Of a stretch of DNA of 14,905 bases, positions 12,964 to 14,905 are shown in pieces. The notes beneath the pieces were generated by a model that saw only the letters and a program-made list of their open reading frames with translations, ran no database searches and was not told the origin of the DNA. The position numbers and the translations under genes were made by a program. The DNA is from TMP-24 sp964600685 (lineage in GTDB: Bacteria > Pseudomonadota > Alphaproteobacteria > Rhodobacterales > Rhodobacteraceae): positions 1 to 14,905 of the forward strand of contig CAZRKU010000074.1 in NCBI GenBank assembly GCA_964600685.1, in the 5' to 3' direction. The number at the start of each line of letters is the position of its first letter. The stretch's first letter is position 1.

Positions 12964-14905
12964 ATGTCCGACATCACCACCCATCTCCTGCTGCCTTATA
13001 TCCTGGCATCGCAGGCTCAGAAGCATGTCACCCACAATGAGGCGCTGCGTCTGCTGGACGCGATGGTCCAGCTGTCGGTGCTCGACCGCGATCTGACGGC
13101 CCCGCCCGTGAGCCCGGCCGATGGCGACCGTTATCTCGTCGCGCCCGGCGCGACAGGCCTGTGGGCTGGCTGGGACTTGAACGTGGCCTTCTGGGTCGAT
13201 GGGGTCTGGATGCGGCTGGTCCCGCGCCCGGGCTGGCTGGCCTGGATCGCCGCTGAAGCCGCCTTTGTGGTCTGGAATGGGTCGAGCTGGAATCCGGTCG
13301 GCGAACCGGTTGACGTGTCGGACGCCATCTTCAGCCTGGTGAACGACGCCGATCCGACGAAGAAGGCGCTATTCTCGCTGTCGGGGATCACGACAGGCAC
13401 AACCCGCACCTTCACTTTGCCGAACAGCTCGTCGGAACTGGCGATCCTGGCAAGTACCCAGACATTCACTGGCAACAAGACCTTTTCCGGCTCCCTGACA
13501 GCATCGGGCGCTGTGTCCATCACCGGGACACTGACCGCCTCGGGTACCGTCACTGTTTCGGCGGCGGCAGCAAGCATCGGGACCGCAACGACGACTGCCA
13601 CCTACTGTGTGGGCACTGGGGCTACGACTACAGGCGTCACAAAGACGCTGAACCTCGGCACAGGCGGAGCGTCCGGGTCGACCACGGTCGTCAACATCGG
13701 GTCAGCCACAGCTGGGGCGGGTGGCACCACTGTCGTGAATACACCCACGGTGACCTTTGCAAATGCCGTGACACAGGTCGGCATGCCGCAGGCCAACCTG
13801 ACCGCTCAGCTTCTGGGCCTTGGTGGCGCAACCGCCGACAGCTACAACCGTCTGTCGATGAACACGCCTGCCGTGCTACTGAACAATGCCGGTGCGGGGA
13901 TTGAGGCGACGGTCAACAAGGCGGCGGCCGGGAACGACGCAGCCTTCGCATTCAAGACCGGGTTCTCGGCCCGGGCGCTGATCGGGCTTCTCGGCAACGA
14001 CGACTTCAGCTTCAAGGTCAGCCCGGATGGTTCGGCCTTCTTCGACGCCCTGAAGATCGACCGCAACAACGGTCAGGTAGAGCTGCCGCAGCCCACCATC
14101 CTGCCGGGGCTCAGCGCCGCACCATCGCCGCCGTCTGCTGGAAAAGCCGCCGTCTATGCCCGCACGCGCGCGGGTGCGCCCTGGATTGACGTTATGCGCC
14201 CCTCGGGCAGGGATTTCCCGCTGCAGCCCCACTTCGGCGTGAACCGCATCGCAAACTGGTCACCCTCGACAACGACGACAGTCAACACCGAGGGACTGCC
14301 GATCACCTCGGTCGGAACTGTCTCGACCCCAACTTTGGCCGCAACAAACCTCGCGGCTTCGATGCGCCGCTGGCGGCTGACCTCGGCGGCCGTGGTGGAT
14401 TCGGTGGCTGAGCAGCGATCGGCGGGTTGGGCTTGCTGGCGCGGCAATGCGGCGGGCCTTGGCGGCTGGACCTTCGTGACGCGGCTGTCGCTCGCGACCC
14501 TGCAAGCGACCGGGATGGGGTTCTTCGGCCTCTATGGTTCCACCGCTGCGCTGGCCACGACACTGACGCTGGCCACCGTGGTGAACTGCATCGGGATCGG
14601 GTTCCAGCGCGGCACGCATGCCAACTGGCAGCTGGTCGCCAACGATGGCACCGGCGCGCCGACCCTCATCGACATGGGCGCGGCGTTCGCCATCGCCACC
14701 GGCGGCGTGGTGACCCTGTTCATCGCGGCACCGCCAAATGGCAGCTCCGTGTGGGTGCGGGCGGTCAACGAGGTCACCGGCGCTGTGTTTGAACAGGAGA
14801 TCACTGCCGACCTGCCTGCCAACACGCAGTTCCTGTCGCCCCGCCTTTACCTCAACACCGGCGCCACCGCCGCAGCCGTCGCCTATGACTGCTCCGGCCT
14901 CTACA
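12964..14905 (+). CDS. DUF2793 tail fibre / receptor-binding protein (3' end beyond the window)
   Basis: The frame starting at ATG 12964 stays open for 647 codons to the right edge with no stop, so the gene is partial. Residues about 1-113 are a DUF2793 domain: 'LLPYILASQAQKHVTHNEAL', 'DGDRYLVAPGATGLWAGW', 'FWVDGVWMRLVPRPGWLAWI', 'VVWNGSSWNPV'. Residues about 160-265 are Thr/Ser/Gly-rich beta repeats ('LTASGAVSITGT', 'LTASGTVTVSAA', 'LNLGTGGASGSTTVVNIGSA'), typical of trimeric fibre shafts. A middle part contains 'AAAGNDAAFAFKTGFSARAL' and a linker, and from about 465 a Trp-rich beta domain ('RWRLTSAAVVDSVAEQRSAG') is probably the host-binding head. DUF2793 proteins follow the megatron gene in Rhodobacterales prophages. 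Only a weak ribosome site (GAAAG) is visible, so translation may be coupled to the preceding gene. Confidence 0.85.
   Translation, partial: MSDITTHLLLPYILASQAQKHVTHNEALRLLDAMVQLSVLDRDLTAPPVSPADGDRYLVAPGATGLWAGWDLNVAFWVDGVWMRLVPRPGWLAWIAAEAAFVVWNGSSWNPVGEPVDVSDAIFSLVNDADPTKKALFSLSGITTGTTRTFTLPNSSSELAILASTQTFTGNKTFSGSLTASGAVSITGTLTASGTVTVSAAAASIGTATTTATYCVGTGATTTGVTKTLNLGTGGASGSTTVVNIGSATAGAGGTTVVNTPTVTFANAVTQVGMPQANLTAQLLGLGGATADSYNRLSMNTPAVLLNNAGAGIEATVNKAAAGNDAAFAFKTGFSARALIGLLGNDDFSFKVSPDGSAFFDALKIDRNNGQVELPQPTILPGLSAAPSPPSAGKAAVYARTRAGAPWIDVMRPSGRDFPLQPHFGVNRIANWSPSTTTTVNTEGLPITSVGTVSTPTLAATNLAASMRRWRLTSAAVVDSVAEQRSAGWACWRGNAAGLGGWTFVTRLSLATLQATGMGFFGLYGSTAALATTLTLATVVNCIGIGFQRGTHANWQLVANDGTGAPTLIDMGAAFAIATGGVVTLFIAAPPNGSSVWVRAVNEVTGAVFEQEITADLPANTQFLSPRLYLNTGATAAAVAYDCSGLY
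13495..13566 (+). repeat. Two tandem 36-base units in the fibre shaft
   Basis: Units 13495-13530 and 13531-13566 encode LTASGAVSITGT and LTASGTVTVSAA, two back-to-back 12-residue beta repeats. The DNA copies have diverged at many third positions, so the repetition is kept at protein level rather than being a recent duplication. A looser repeat of the pattern G-S/T-T-T-V-V-N follows at about 13674-13743. Confidence 0.5.

Noticed and set aside
1..14905. tRNA, CRISPR array, insertion sequence or attachment site
   Set aside because: No cloverleaf, no regularly spaced repeats, no transposase and no integrase-adjacent duplication were seen on either strand.

Overview
The window is a stretch of the late (morphogenesis) region of a lambda-like, long-tailed prophage or close relative. 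It most likely comes from a GC-rich alphaproteobacterium of the Rhodobacterales (Rhodobacter/Paracoccus group). The taxonomic guess rests on high GC with matching codon use and on the tail-tip gene order (DUF2460 distal tail protein, DUF2163 hub, NlpC/P60 peptidase, TIM-barrel megatron). That order is the one of the Rhodobacter capsulatus gene transfer agent and related Rhodobacterales prophages. No terminase, portal, capsid, integrase or lysis gene lies in the window, so the element is cut at both ends.

Layout on the + strand: end of an unidentified small gene (to 50); gpFII-like head-tail joining protein (63-377); DUF6441 tail-completion protein (374-1003); tail terminator candidate (1669-2091); tail tube protein (2117-3055); tail assembly chaperone in a short form (3058-3495) and a -1 frameshifted long form (3058-3725); tape measure protein (3718-6144); distal tail protein (6144-6770); hub protein (7656-8540); cell-wall peptidase (8540-8971); megatron tail-tip protein (8982-12953); and a DUF2793 tail fibre running off the right edge (12964-14905). 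Genes are packed with ATGA/TGATG overlaps or gaps of tens of bases. Together they encode the head-tail joint, the tube, its length ruler and chaperone, and the host-penetrating tip.

Two complete type II toxin-antitoxin cassettes sit on the - strand between tail genes: a ParE/RelE toxin with a ribbon-helix-helix antitoxin (1018-1580), and a TacT-like GNAT toxin with a DUF1778 antitoxin (6774-7579). Both point against late transcription, both have their 3' end jammed against the end of a tail gene, and both have a promoter-containing gap in front of the next tail gene. They look like prophage 'morons'. The second has a clear -35/-10 promoter overlapped by a perfect 9-bp inverted repeat.

The most striking non-obvious signal is the recoding site in the chaperone gene: slippery A AAA AAC at 3396-3402, a 7-base spacer and a 12-bp GC-rich hairpin (3410-3441). 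It opens a 107-residue extension that has no usable start codon of its own and carries a four-cysteine, zinc-knuckle-like cluster. No tRNA, rRNA, CRISPR array or insertion sequence was seen, and no stretch longer than 300 bases lacks a gene.
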